Source: Chlamydiota bacterium
GTDB lineage: Bacteria > Chlamydiota > Chlamydiia > Chlamydiales > Rhabdochlamydiaceae
Direction: 5' to 3'
NCBI GenBank assembly: GCA_013287985.1
Contig: JABDCT010000007.1
Span: 1-51,183 of the forward strand
DNA length: 51,183 nucleotides
The position numbers were made by a program, and so were the translations under genes. Below the pieces are notes generated by a model. That model worked only from the letters and a program-made list of their open reading frames with translations. It was not told the DNA's origin and did not search any database. This document shows, piece by piece, positions 16,424-27,839 of this stretch. How positions within the stretch are numbered: position 1 is the first letter of the stretch; each line of letters starts with the position of its first letter.

Positions 16424-16529
16424 GAACCTATCTCACTAAAGAGTTTCAGTCGATTTTCTGGTTCTTTTGAATCGAAAATCGGCCAAAATAATCCAGAAAA
16501 TCGACGAAAATCTTTAGTGAGATAGGTTC
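16424..16529 (-). repeat. Structured intergenic palindromic element, copy B (inner hairpin deleted)
   Basis: The outer arms 16424-16441 and 16512-16529 pair perfectly over 18 bases. The right arm contains the last pepF codons and its TAA. Inside are the conserved stem (GTCGATTTTC with GAAAATCGAC) and the conserved strand pieces TTCTTTTGA and CAAAATAAT. The apical stem-loop present in copies A and C is missing. Copy A has TTTGA at both edges of the missing part, so a deletion between short direct repeats explains this form. Confidence 0.9.
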
Positions 16530-18319
16530 AACTGTTCTACTAGTTCATCAAAAATGCGAATCATGGATTCTACAGGTTTCGGGGTGCGCATATCAACACC
16601 TGCTTTTGCCAAGAGGTCCAAAGGAAAGTCGCTACTTCCAGACGCAAGCATGTTCAGATAGGCGTCTCGATCGGCGCCGCCGCCCTTCATCACTTTCTCA
16701 AAGAAGGCGTAGGCTGCGCTGATACCCGTCGCATATTGATAAACGTAAAAATTATTATAAAAATGCGGAATGCGCGCCCATTCAATGTCTATTTCTGCAT
16801 CGACCACGATATCGGGGCCAAAATAGGCTTCATTTAACGCGCGGTATTCGCTTTTCAGAAGCGTTGGGGTGAGCGGCACATTTTGTTCGGCAAGCGTGTG
16901 CATCTTCAGTTCAAACTCGGCGAACATCGTCTGCCTGAAAAATGTCGCGCGGATGTCCTCAATCTTCTCATTAATGAGGAAGCGGCGCACTTCAGGGCGC
17001 TTCTCCTGCTCCAGAATAAAGCGGAAGAGCAGTTCCTCGTTGAACGTAGAGGCGACCTCGGCGACAAAGATCGAGTAGCCGCTGTAGTGGTAGGGCTGGC
17101 GCTTGTTGGCAAGCAGAGAATGCATGCTATGCCCGGCTTCATGGGCAAGTGTCATGAGATCGCGCAGTGTGCCGTGATAGTTCATCAGAATGTAGGGCAT
17201 GCTGTCATAACAGCCACCCGAGTAGGCTCCGGAGCGCTTGCGCTTGTTCTCATAGCGATCCACCCAGCGCTCTTGCAAGAGGCCATTCTTGAGCTGCTGC
17301 TGATACTCGCTTCCGAGCGGAGCGACAGATGCGCAGACCATCTGTTCGGCTTCTTGATAATTGTATGTCAAATCGACATCGCGTACCAGCGGCACATAGA
17401 CGTCATACATGTGCAGCTCATCGACGCCGAGCAACTTCTTGCGCACCTTCATATAGCGATGGAGCGAAGATATATTGCGTCGCACCGTTTCTACAAGTGT
17501 ACTATATACGGCGGGATCTATCTGATGAGGAAAGAGCGCTGCCTCTAAGCAGGAGGGGAATTTGCGTGCGCGGACATTCAAAAGGTGGCACTGCACAAGG
17601 CCGTTCAAAAGCTCCGCAATCGAGTTTTCATGATGGGTAAATGCACCGTGCAGAGTCTTAAAAGCATTTTGGCGGAGTGTGCGATCGGGAGAGCGGATAT
17701 AGAGCTGATAATTGCCGTGGCTCAAAGGGTGAGACTCCCCTTTGCTGTCAACGACGTCGGGGAATTTAAGATCGGCATTGTTCAGGGCGCTAAATGCTCT
17801 ACCGGGAGTACTGAGAGCACTACCTGCAAGCGCTAAGAGCTCCTCCTGGTCGGCGGGCAGAATATGCGGTTTGAAGCGCACAATTCTCTCTAAGTAGATG
17901 CGATAAGGCGCCATCACAGGTGCTTTTAGGTAGCTAGCTAATAACTGCTCGTCGAGGGAGAGGATCTCGGGCTCGATCCACGCCATCTCCTGACCGAAGT
18001 CCTGGTAAATAAAAGAAATTTTTGCATTTGCCGCTTTATAAGGGTCGCTGGCGAGATCCTCATCATGGCGCATATGGGCATACGTATGGAGCTTAGAAAG
18101 CGCGCGTTCAAGAGTAAAGAGAGCAATAAATAAATCTTTTAATCGCTCCGGTCCCTGGCCTAATGTCCCTTGAAACTGAGCCAACTCAGGCCAGTGAGGC
18201 CGCTGCTGCGGACGGCAGACCACGTTGAACTCCTCCTCCCATTTCTCTAGTGAAGGATAGAGCGCTTCGACATTCCAGCGATCGGTTGCGGGTATTGCAC
18301 TTCTTTCTAATAATTCCAT
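16514..18319 (-). CDS. pepF: Oligoendopeptidase F
   Basis: M3-family zinc metallopeptidase that degrades short peptides in the cytoplasm. The catalytic motif HEAGH lies in LMTLAHEAGHSMHSLLANKR at about residues 385-400, with the downstream glutamate ligand in VAEVASTFNEELL. The total of 601 residues is normal for PepF. The C-terminal residues and stop codon are encoded inside the right arm of repeat element B, so the protein's end (LNLSH) depends on the element's flank. It is divergent from groES; the intergenic region holds a CIRCE operator that begins nine bases before the pepF ATG and could also affect pepF. Confidence 0.96.
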   Translation of the reverse strand: MELLERSAIPATDRWNVEALYPSLEKWEEEFNVVCRPQQRPHWPELAQFQGTLGQGPERLKDLFIALFTLERALSKLHTYAHMRHDEDLASDPYKAANAKISFIYQDFGQEMAWIEPEILSLDEQLLASYLKAPVMAPYRIYLERIVRFKPHILPADQEELLALAGSALSTPGRAFSALNNADLKFPDVVDSKGESHPLSHGNYQLYIRSPDRTLRQNAFKTLHGAFTHHENSIAELLNGLVQCHLLNVRARKFPSCLEAALFPHQIDPAVYSTLVETVRRNISSLHRYMKVRKKLLGVDELHMYDVYVPLVRDVDLTYNYQEAEQMVCASVAPLGSEYQQQLKNGLLQERWVDRYENKRKRSGAYSGGCYDSMPYILMNYHGTLRDLMTLAHEAGHSMHSLLANKRQPYHYSGYSIFVAEVASTFNEELLFRFILEQEKRPEVRRFLINEKIEDIRATFFRQTMFAEFELKMHTLAEQNVPLTPTLLKSEYRALNEAYFGPDIVVDAEIDIEWARIPHFYNNFYVYQYATGISAAYAFFEKVMKGGGADRDAYLNMLASGSSDFPLDLLAKAGVDMRTPKPVESMIRIFDELVEQLNLSH

Positions 18320-18327
18320 AGATATAT

Positions 18328-18354
18328 TTAGCAGTTCGCACTTCTCAGTGCTAA
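18328..18354 (+). promoter_or_regulatory. CIRCE operator of groES-groEL (HrcA site)
   Basis: TTAGCAGTT, nine bases, CAGTGCTAA. The consensus is TTAGCACTC-N9-GAGTGCTAA; the right half matches in eight of nine positions and the left in seven. It lies six bases upstream of the predicted groE -35 box and close to the divergent pepF start. HrcA repression of groE is established for chlamydiae. Confidence 0.9.
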
Positions 18355-18359
18355 ATTCC

Positions 18360-18388
18360 TTGTCAAAAAAGATGAAAACGCATAAAAT
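18360..18388 (+). promoter_or_regulatory. Predicted promoter of groES-groEL
   Basis: TTGTCA (18360-18365), a 17-base spacer and TAAAAT (18383-18388) match the major sigma factor consensus closely. The message would have a leader of about 45 bases before the groES ATG at 18438. An AAGGAG lies about seven bases before that ATG. Confidence 0.75.
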
Positions 18389-18437
18389 GCATTTTGTAAT
18401 TTCCCAATAATTGTGGATTTAGAGCAAGGAGAAAAAA

Positions 18438-18749
18438 ATGGCACAAGACACTGCAAAGAAAGTCTCGATTAAACCCCTCGGCAACCGCGTCCTCGTTCAG
18501 CGCGTTGAAGAGAAAGAGACCACCAAAGGAGGACTCTTCCTTCCTGATTCAGCCAAACAGAAACAAGAAACAGCTAAAGTCATTGCCATCGGTAGTGGCA
18601 GCAAAACCAAAGATGGTAAAGACATTCCTATTCCCGTTGCAGTCGGCGATACCATTCTCATGGATAAATATGCTGGACAAGAGGTGACACTGGATGATGA
18701 AGATTACATCATCGTGCGCGCCGATGACATTATTGCGATTGTTAAATAA
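18438..18749 (+). CDS. groES: Co-chaperonin GroES
   Basis: The heptameric lid of the GroEL folding chamber. The 103-residue product has the usual start (IKPLGNRVLVQRVEEKETTK), the mobile loop KGGLFLPDSAKQKQETAKV, and the end YIIVRADDIIAIVK. It is slightly longer than average because of an N-terminal extension (MAQDTAKKVS). A strong AAGGAG site precedes it. It is first in the groES-groEL operon with the CIRCE operator at 18328-18354; groEL follows ten bases after the stop. Confidence 0.98.
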   Translation: MAQDTAKKVSIKPLGNRVLVQRVEEKETTKGGLFLPDSAKQKQETAKVIAIGSGSKTKDGKDIPIPVAVGDTILMDKYAGQEVTLDDEDYIIVRADDIIAIVK

Positions 18750-18759
18750 GGAGAAGTAA

Positions 18760-21962
<3,203 letters not shown>

Positions 21963-22073
21963 CCTAGTAATTTAAATAGGCTTCGCATTGATCGCAATGG
22001 GCGGAACAAACACTGCCTTTCTTCTTGCTCTTCCTCCGCGCTTTCAGTATTGTGAGAAATAATTTGGAGGAAA

Positions 22074-22769
22074 ATGCGCGGATCATCCATTTCTATTCTT
22101 ATCTTACTTGCACTTCTAATCTTAGTCTTCATTGGACTGGGAAGATTAGCCGACATTGCAGCGGATCACTTTTCTAAACATTTACAGGTGGGTGTTTCGA
22201 TCGATGCGCTGACTCCCCATCTCTCGCGCATTGTGGTAAGAGAATTTGAAATGGGAAACCCTTCAGGCTACTCTCTTCCAAAAGCATTTGAAGCCAAAAC
22301 AATCACCATTCACGCTCCTCTTACCGCCTACATCAAAGACGATATTGTCATCGAAGAAATTGACCTGGATACTATCTCGTTAGGTCTAGAATTCGATTCT
22401 ACAAGCGGCGCAAGGGGCAACTGGACCGTCCTCATGGAGAATTTAAAAAGCTCGAATGTCGATGGACCATCCCCTCGAACCATCCTGATCAAAAAAGCCG
22501 TGTTCACGAATATCCAAGCTCAGCTGCTCTTTCGCAAAGGAGGAGGAGCCATGCGCACCCTCCCCACCATCGACCGCATCGAACTCACTAACATCAGCAC
22601 TAAGGGGCAGTTTCCCGTCGATCAGCTCACAGCCTCTGTGCTAGGAGAAATGGTGAAAGCGGTTTTTGCGGAATATCAGCTGAATAATATGTTGAGTGAA
22701 ATTTTCATCAAACCACCGGAAAAAGCCGTAGAAACCCTAACCAAGCCGTTCGAAAAGATTTTTCAGTAA
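22074..22769 (+). CDS. Membrane-anchored AsmA-like hypothetical protein
   Basis: The protein has 231 residues. An N-terminal membrane helix (ISILILLALLILVFIGLG) anchors a periplasmic domain of beta-rich character with phrases typical of AsmA/DUF748 relatives, such as VVREFEMGNPSGYSLPKAFE and DDIVIEEIDLDTISLGLEFD. No catalytic motif is seen. A GGAGGA site precedes the ATG. The following hydrolase gene begins 12 bases after the stop, so they may form an operon. AsmA-like proteins act in outer-membrane lipid homeostasis; a similar role here is a weak inference. Confidence 0.75.
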   Translation: MRGSSISILILLALLILVFIGLGRLADIAADHFSKHLQVGVSIDALTPHLSRIVVREFEMGNPSGYSLPKAFEAKTITIHAPLTAYIKDDIVIEEIDLDTISLGLEFDSTSGARGNWTVLMENLKSSNVDGPSPRTILIKKAVFTNIQAQLLFRKGGGAMRTLPTIDRIELTNISTKGQFPVDQLTASVLGEMVKAVFAEYQLNNMLSEIFIKPPEKAVETLTKPFEKIFQ

Positions 22770-22781
22770 ACGTTTAATAAT

Positions 22782-23762
22782 ATGCCGGTCATTTCCTCAA
22801 GTTATCGAGCACCTCTCTGGATCGGCGGCAAACACGCCCAGACCATCATACCTGCCCTCTTTCGCAAAGTTGAGGGCATCACCTATACACGCGAGCGGAT
22901 CGAGACGGAGGACAAAGACTTCCTCGATATCGACTGGTCAAAAAAAGGGCACGAACGCCTCGTCATTATTTCACACGGTCTCGAAGGCAGCACCCGCCAG
23001 CCCTATGCTTTAGGCATGGGGCGCATGTTCAATCAGCACGGATGGGATTCTCTTGCATGGAATTTCCGCAGCTGCAGCGGAGAAATTAATCGCTCCAAGC
23101 TTCTCTATCACGCAGGCATCACTGGCGACCTCAAACACGTTATCTTTCACGCCCTTGCTACCTATCCTTACAAAGAAATCATGCTCATCGGGTTTAGTCT
23201 GGGCGGGAATATCACACTCAAATACATAGGCGACGAATGCGATAACCTCCCCCCTCAAATTACAAAGGCGTGCACCTTCTCTGTTCCGTGCGATCTCTAT
23301 GCGTGCATTAGGAGCCTCAGCAGCGGAATCAATCGCGTCTATCTCAATCGCTTTCTCGTCACACTCAAAGCTAAAATGCTGAAAAAAGCAGCGATGTTTC
23401 CTGATGTTTTTGCCGGAATTGACATTGAAAAGATTCAGGATTTCATCGACTTCGACAACAAGATCACCGCCCCCTTCTACGGCTTCAAAGATGCGACGCA
23501 CTACTACGTCTCCTGCAGCAGTAAACATAGCATCCGCAAGATACGCATCCCCACCCTGATCGTGAATGCGCAGAACGACCCCTTCCTGCATCCCGCCTGC
23601 TTTCCTCACGAAGAGTGCCAGAGAAGCTCGTGCGTCTACTTCGAATCGCCCTATGATGGAGGGCACGAAGGCTTCATAAAACGCAGTCTTCATGGGGTAT
23701 ACTGGTCTGAAGAGCGTGCAATTTTCTTTTCCGAAACCGTTGAGAAACAGATGTTTAAATAA
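22782..23762 (+). CDS. Alpha/beta hydrolase, YheT family
   Basis: The 326-residue protein matches YheT-type hydrolases (COG0429). The family start PLWIGGKHAQTIIPALFRK is present, then an oxyanion region ISHGLEGSTRQPY, the nucleophile elbow GFSLGGN (Ser near residue 145), the acid in NAQNDPF, and the His in DGGHEGF. The catalytic triad is complete. The substrate of this family is unsettled, with esterase or lipase activity most often proposed. It starts 12 bases after the AsmA-like gene. The CIRCE operator of hsp20 begins five bases after its stop. Confidence 0.92.
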   Translation: MPVISSSYRAPLWIGGKHAQTIIPALFRKVEGITYTRERIETEDKDFLDIDWSKKGHERLVIISHGLEGSTRQPYALGMGRMFNQHGWDSLAWNFRSCSGEINRSKLLYHAGITGDLKHVIFHALATYPYKEIMLIGFSLGGNITLKYIGDECDNLPPQITKACTFSVPCDLYACIRSLSSGINRVYLNRFLVTLKAKMLKKAAMFPDVFAGIDIEKIQDFIDFDNKITAPFYGFKDATHYYVSCSSKHSIRKIRIPTLIVNAQNDPFLHPACFPHEECQRSSCVYFESPYDGGHEGFIKRSLHGVYWSEERAIFFSETVEKQMFK

Positions 23763-23766
23763 AGAA

Positions 23767-23793
23767 TTAGCGCTCGACATCATCAAGTGCTAG
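23767..23793 (+). promoter_or_regulatory. CIRCE-like operator upstream of hsp20
   Basis: TTAGCGCTC, nine bases, AAGTGCTAG. Eight of nine left-half positions and seven of nine right-half positions match TTAGCACTC-N9-GAGTGCTAA. It ends 56 bases before the hsp20 ATG, where an operator is expected, so HrcA control of hsp20 is likely. Confidence 0.8.
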
Positions 23794-23849
23794 ATTTTAA
23801 TTCCTCCATTTTTTATGCTAAGGTTATGTAACAAAAACATGGAGGTTAC

Positions 23850-24227
23850 ATGAGAGCACTACTACCAAACTTATTCGAGGAACTCAGCGGCTGCTGCAAT
23901 AACGCGCAAGGCGCATTTTCCATCTCAGAAGATGAAAAACAGTTCTATTTCGATCTGCCTGTACCAGGCGTCGACGCGAAAGATATCGAAGTCGTTGTCG
24001 ATCAGGAAAAGCGCACCTTAAAGATCCGCGCTCAAGCCAAACAAAAGAGAGAGAACGTCCAGTACCATTTGAAGGGCGCTTGCCGCTTCTTCTACGAGGT
24101 TCCCCTCTCTAATGCGATCGACACAACAGCTCCCATCGAAGCGATTTGCAAAGACGGGATCCTGTCTGTCGCACTTCCTAAGAGTCGGGCCCACAATCCG
24201 CTCAAAATCGAAGTAAAAGTCGCCTAA
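23850..24227 (+). CDS. Small heat-shock protein, Hsp20/alpha-crystallin family
   Basis: The 125-residue protein has an alpha-crystallin domain at about 25-120: AFSISEDEKQFYFDLPVPGV, then DIEVVVDQEKRTLKIRA, then the family end DGILSVALPKS. It would hold unfolding proteins for refolding by the ATP-dependent chaperones. A GGAGG site lies six bases before the ATG. The N-terminal arm is short and contains a Cys pair (GCCNN). A CIRCE-like operator precedes it and a strong terminator follows, so it is a single-gene unit tied to the heat-shock response. Confidence 0.95.
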   Translation: MRALLPNLFEELSGCCNNAQGAFSISEDEKQFYFDLPVPGVDAKDIEVVVDQEKRTLKIRAQAKQKRENVQYHLKGACRFFYEVPLSNAIDTTAPIEAICKDGILSVALPKSRAHNPLKIEVKVA

Positions 24228-24247
24228 GCAAGGGGCACAATTCTCCG

Positions 24248-24280
24248 GCAATCCCGATCGTCTGATCGGGATTGCTTCTT
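24248..24280 (+). terminator. hsp20 terminator
   Basis: GCAATCCCGATC (24248-24259) pairs perfectly with GATCGGGATTGC (24264-24275) around a four-base loop, followed by TTCTT. It lies 20 bases after the hsp20 stop. Confidence 0.88.
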
Positions 24281-24291
24281 ATAAATTTTTC

Positions 24292-24319
24292 TTGCAGACA
24301 ATCTCAGAGCTCTTAAAAT
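24292..24319 (+). promoter_or_regulatory. Predicted promoter of the MOMP-like gene
   Basis: TTGCAG (24292-24297), a 16-base spacer and TAAAAT (24314-24319) lie 29 bases before the ATG at 24349. The position right after the hsp20 terminator fits an independent promoter. Confidence 0.6.
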
Positions 24320-24348
24320 ATTCTTAACTTTTCGTTAAAAGGTTTGAT

Positions 24349-25386
24349 ATGTTGAGACGCTCCCTACTCCTTTCGCTTACTACAAGCAGCATTGCCCTAT
24401 TTGGTATCAGCTACGAAGACCAGTTTTATCCAGCACCCGACTGCTGCGACTGGGATCTTTTTCCGCACCGCACACAGGTTTTTGCCAATGCTGAGTTCCT
24501 CTATTGGACTGTGGCTGAAGGCGGCCTCGAATATGTGATCCGCACCAACAACACGATCAACGACCCCATTCGCTCCGAGGCCCTCGGTAACTACAGGCAT
24601 ACCAAATTTGATTGGCGCCCCGGTCTGCGCGTTTCAGCAGGCTGGTACAATGAGCCGCATTTTTGGGAAGTCATCGCGCAGTATACTTGGCTCTATGACA
24701 AAGGAACGCGCCGCACTGAACCTCCATCCGGAAGAGCCTTAAATGCCACCTTCCACACCTTTATTGACGACCCTATCGTCGAAGCAGAAAGCCGCGTCGG
24801 CTTGCACTACCATATAGGCGATCTTCTTGTAACACGCGTTTTCGACCCCAACCCGCACTTGCGCATGCGTGTGCTCGGCGGTGTTACGTTTGCTGCTATT
24901 GATCAGAGCTGGAAAGTGCGTTATGTGAATTTCGATCACGACTGGGAAAGAATCCGCAATCACTGGAGCTATTTAGCAGGTGGTCTGCGCGTGGGCGCTT
25001 CCGTTGACTGGTTTTGGGGATGTCAATTCTATTTTACTGGCAAGACTTCTATCGCGACCTTCTTGGGTTCGTATAAAAATGAAGCAGTGATTCGCGCCGT
25101 AGATGTCCCAGGCGCCGCATCAAATCCCGCCCTACTCGGAGATGCCCATGATAGAGACACGCGCTTTGCATTCCATGTCCAAGGGATGCTTGGTCCTTCA
25201 TGGCAAAGACCTTATGACTGCTGGGCAATTGAACTTTTCCTCGGCTATGAGTTCAACATCTGGATGAATCTCCAGGAAATACACCGCACAACGCGCTCGG
25301 TTCATACGGGTGATAAAGAGAGCCGCTTTGGCTATGGGCTTCTTGGGCTCTATGGCTTGACTGCGCGACTAACAATCGGATTCTAA
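24349..25386 (+). CDS. MOMP-like outer-membrane porin
   Basis: The 345-residue protein has a signal peptide (LRRSLLLSLTTSSIALFG) and then alternating beta strands ending in a C-terminal Phe (LTARLTIGF), as expected for a barrel. The sequence FANAEFLYWTVAEGGLEYVI is the hallmark of the Lpg1974/Legionella-OMP-type porins that are expanded in environmental chlamydiae. Cysteines at CCDW and near DWFWGCQ could form disulphides, important in chlamydial envelopes. It probably forms a diffusion pore. The RING-finger gene begins ten bases after the stop. Confidence 0.88.
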   Translation: MLRRSLLLSLTTSSIALFGISYEDQFYPAPDCCDWDLFPHRTQVFANAEFLYWTVAEGGLEYVIRTNNTINDPIRSEALGNYRHTKFDWRPGLRVSAGWYNEPHFWEVIAQYTWLYDKGTRRTEPPSGRALNATFHTFIDDPIVEAESRVGLHYHIGDLLVTRVFDPNPHLRMRVLGGVTFAAIDQSWKVRYVNFDHDWERIRNHWSYLAGGLRVGASVDWFWGCQFYFTGKTSIATFLGSYKNEAVIRAVDVPGAASNPALLGDAHDRDTRFAFHVQGMLGPSWQRPYDCWAIELFLGYEFNIWMNLQEIHRTTRSVHTGDKESRFGYGLLGLYGLTARLTIGF

Positions 25387-25396
25387 GAGAGGATAT

Positions 25397-26170
25397 ATGG
25401 GAGTTGAAGGGATCAATCCACACACAGGGGTTCAACTCCACATTAATTGCGTCCCCTCTTTTCGCAGTGGGGTATATGCTGCACAACCTCAAGCGAGTAC
25501 AATCTCTTCTTCCAATCCTTGCGCGCCTGTTTTTTCCTGCTTCTCGGCCATTTATGACCTGTTCGCCCGATTTTTTTCATGGATCGGCAGCTGCTGCGGT
25601 CTTTACACTACTCCCGAGAAGAAGCCTCCTCCTCCTCCGCAGAACACATTTAACCCCTGGAAAAATATCGACCTGAGTAAGGATATATGCGCTGTCTGTC
25701 AGGAGATTTTCACCGCTGCTACTATGATACTGCCCTGTCATCACGTTTTTGATGGAGAATGCATAGCTACAGCAACAGCATGTCCTACCTGCAGATCTCC
25801 TATTAATATGAAAATCCCATTTGTCAATAATCCCATAACGCTAACAGTATCTCATCAATCAGTAAAAGAGCCCAAAGAGAGTATTTTTGATCTGACCACG
25901 CCCATTATAGGTTTAAAAGCTACATTCCTTATGAATCTAGGGCTCCAGAAAAATCCTCCTCTTTCTCCACCTGAAATCGATTTATGCTACGCCTTATATT
26001 GGATAAAAAACGATCGGGATAAAGTTCTTCTCATTGGAAAAAAGACCCTTGAACAATCTGGATTTAGCGAAGGTCAGAGTTACTCTCTTCATTTCCAAGC
26101 TAAGACAGGCAGATGCTGCGACCCTTGCTTCGTCACATTTGCTGTTGATGCCTGCACACATAAAAGCTAA
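25397..26170 (+). CDS. RING-finger protein, candidate E3 ubiquitin ligase effector
   Basis: The 257-residue protein has a RING-type zinc site at residues 98-132: C98 and C101, C114 and H116, D119 and C122, C129 and C132 (ICAVCQ, LPCHHVFDGECI, ACPTCR). The fifth ligand is Asp where Cys or His is usual. Upstream, residues 45-70 form a hydrophobic, cysteine-rich stretch (YDLFARFFSWIGSCCGLY), then a run of prolines. The C-terminal 120 residues have no recognised domain. RING proteins are eukaryotic E3 ligases; bacteria lack ubiquitin, so a host-directed role is inferred. It begins ten bases after the porin, and element C follows after 45 bases. Confidence 0.85.
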   Translation: MGVEGINPHTGVQLHINCVPSFRSGVYAAQPQASTISSSNPCAPVFSCFSAIYDLFARFFSWIGSCCGLYTTPEKKPPPPPQNTFNPWKNIDLSKDICAVCQEIFTAATMILPCHHVFDGECIATATACPTCRSPINMKIPFVNNPITLTVSHQSVKEPKESIFDLTTPIIGLKATFLMNLGLQKNPPLSPPEIDLCYALYWIKNDRDKVLLIGKKTLEQSGFSEGQSYSLHFQAKTGRCCDPCFVTFAVDACTHKS

Positions 26171-26174
26171 GCAC

Positions 26175-26193
26175 TAGCGCTTTTCTGAGCGCT
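26175..26193 (+). terminator. Small hairpin after the RING gene
   Basis: AGCGC, six bases, GCGCT, beginning a few bases after the RING stop at 26170. Only five to six pairs and no clear T-run at once behind, though AT-rich sequence follows. Tentative. Confidence 0.4.
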
Positions 26194-26215
26194 GTGATAT
26201 AAATAATTTTCCCAA

Positions 26216-26387
26216 TGAGGTAGTTGCAAAACTCAGGGTTCGTCAATTTTTGGGATTATTTTGGCCGATTTTCGACCCAATTCGCAGGGGTCATATACGA
26301 AAGTTGATATTACCCCTGCGAATTGGGTCGAAAATCGGCTCAAAAGAACCCAAAAATTGACAGAATCTGAGTTTTGCAACCACCTCA
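26216..26387 (+). repeat. Structured intergenic palindromic element, copy C (full length)
   Basis: The outer arms 26216-26235 and 26368-26387 pair over 20 bases with one G-T pair. The inside repeats the plan of copy A: a GTCAATTTT stem, the asymmetric loop strands, a CGATTTTCGA stem and an apical stem with CAGGGG/CCCCTG. Compared with copy A, stem bases differ in pairs that keep base pairing, while the loop CATATACGAA..TTGATATTA is kept. It ends 21 bases before the htrA ATG and lies 45 bases behind the RING stop. Confidence 0.92.
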
Positions 26388-26408
26388 GAAATTAAGGAGA
26401 TATTCGCT

Positions 26409-27839
26409 ATGCTTTCTGTTCGTTTGCTATTGCTTCTGGTACCTAGTCTTTTCGTTGGCCCTCTTCAAGCTGCAACCGATGCAGATGTCGCTTGCTCTGC
26501 CGAACAGATTTCTAAAGCATTTTCCTCTGTCGCTAAACAGGCGTTCCCCGCTGTTGTCTACATTAAGGCCCAAGGAGTGGGCGATGAGGAGGTTGCACAG
26601 CAGGAATCCGCACAAAATCCCTATGACATGTTCAACGACGATCTCTTTGAGCGCTTTTTTGGGGTTGCTCCACGCAAATCGCCTAAGCAGCAACAGGTAT
26701 CACAAGGGTCTGGCTTCATCGTAACACCCGAAGGCTACATCATGACGAACGCGCACGTCGTTAAAGGCGCCAGCAAAATCACTGTAACTCTCAATGACGG
26801 CCTCGAGATGGATGCCTCTCTAGTCGGTCTCGACTCTTCTACAGATCTAGCCATTCTAAAGATCGAGGGCAAGGATTACCCCTACCTCACCATGGGCAAC
26901 TCGGATGTAATGGACATTGGTGAGTGGGTCGTCGCTATCGGCAACCCCTTCCAACTCGGCTCTACACTGACTGTGGGCGTCGTGAGCGCCAAGCGCAGAC
27001 AGAATCTCCAGATCACGAAACGCGAAGACTTCATCCAAACGGATGCCGCGATTAACCCCGGCAATTCAGGTGGTCCTCTGCTTAACCTAAAAGGTCAAGT
27101 GATTGGCATCAATACGGCGATTGTATCGCGCAGCGGCGGACATATGGGCATCGGCTTTGCGATTCCAAGCAATATGGCTATCCCTATCATGCATCAAATT
27201 ATCGATAAGGGTAGCGTCTCCCCCGGCTACCTCGGCGTTTCGCTACAGCCTGTGGACAAAGACCTCGCGGACGCATTCCACTTAGACCGCATCGAAGGCG
27301 CACTGGTTTCCGAAGTGATGAAAGACTCTCCTGCCGATAAAGGCGGTCTCAAGCAGGGCGATATCATCCTCGAATACAACGATACGACGGTAAAGTCCTC
27401 TTCGATCGGCACATTCAGCAACGATGTCTTCCTCATGGGACCTGGCACAAAAGTCAAATTGAAAGTCAATCGCAACGGCAAGATAGTCATGCTCGCTGTA
27501 ACACTCGGCTCCCCTCCTGACGAACTCACCTCATCGAGCGGTGTCTCGTTGGGTTTTGAGATCCAAACACTGACACCCGAGCTCGCCAAGCAGCTCGACC
27601 TGGCCAAAGGTGAAGAAGGGGTCGTCGTGACAAAAGTAAAGCCGGGCACACCGGCAGCGGTCGCAGGCATGCGGCCTGGCTATCTCATTCTTGCCGTCAA
27701 CCACAAGAAAGTGAAGACGGTCGATGATTTTCAGACAGCTATGAAAGAACCCGTCAGCAAAAATCGCGTGCTCATCCTCGCCCTGATTCCAGGAAAGAAT
27801 GGCAATGTAACTAGATTCTATTCTATCAAGGTTGAGTAA
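26409..27839 (+). CDS. htrA: Periplasmic serine protease DegP/HtrA
   Basis: The 476-residue protein starts with a signal peptide (SVRLLLLLVPSLFVGPLQA). The catalytic triad is visible: His116 in TNAHVV, Asp146 in SSTDLAIL and Ser220 in NPGNSGGPL. Two PDZ domains follow, at about 265-360 and 380-470. It degrades or holds misfolded envelope proteins. An AAGGAG site precedes the ATG. Its gene neighbourhood with sucD, sucC and ftsY also occurs in Chlamydia. The stop overlaps the start of the next gene as TAATG. The leader contains repeat element C, which could influence mRNA stability or translation. Confidence 0.96.
   Translation: MLSVRLLLLLVPSLFVGPLQAATDADVACSAEQISKAFSSVAKQAFPAVVYIKAQGVGDEEVAQQESAQNPYDMFNDDLFERFFGVAPRKSPKQQQVSQGSGFIVTPEGYIMTNAHVVKGASKITVTLNDGLEMDASLVGLDSSTDLAILKIEGKDYPYLTMGNSDVMDIGEWVVAIGNPFQLGSTLTVGVVSAKRRQNLQITKREDFIQTDAAINPGNSGGPLLNLKGQVIGINTAIVSRSGGHMGIGFAIPSNMAIPIMHQIIDKGSVSPGYLGVSLQPVDKDLADAFHLDRIEGALVSEVMKDSPADKGGLKQGDIILEYNDTTVKSSSIGTFSNDVFLMGPGTKVKLKVNRNGKIVMLAVTLGSPPDELTSSSGVSLGFEIQTLTPELAKQLDLAKGEEGVVVTKVKPGTPAAVAGMRPGYLILAVNHKKVKTVDDFQTAMKEPVSKNRVLILALIPGKNGNVTRFYSIKVE

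Noticed and set aside
23010-23786. 258-codon frame antisense to the YheT-type hydrolase
   Set aside because: The sense frame has a complete catalytic triad; the antisense frame reads through the CIRCE region and has no family match.
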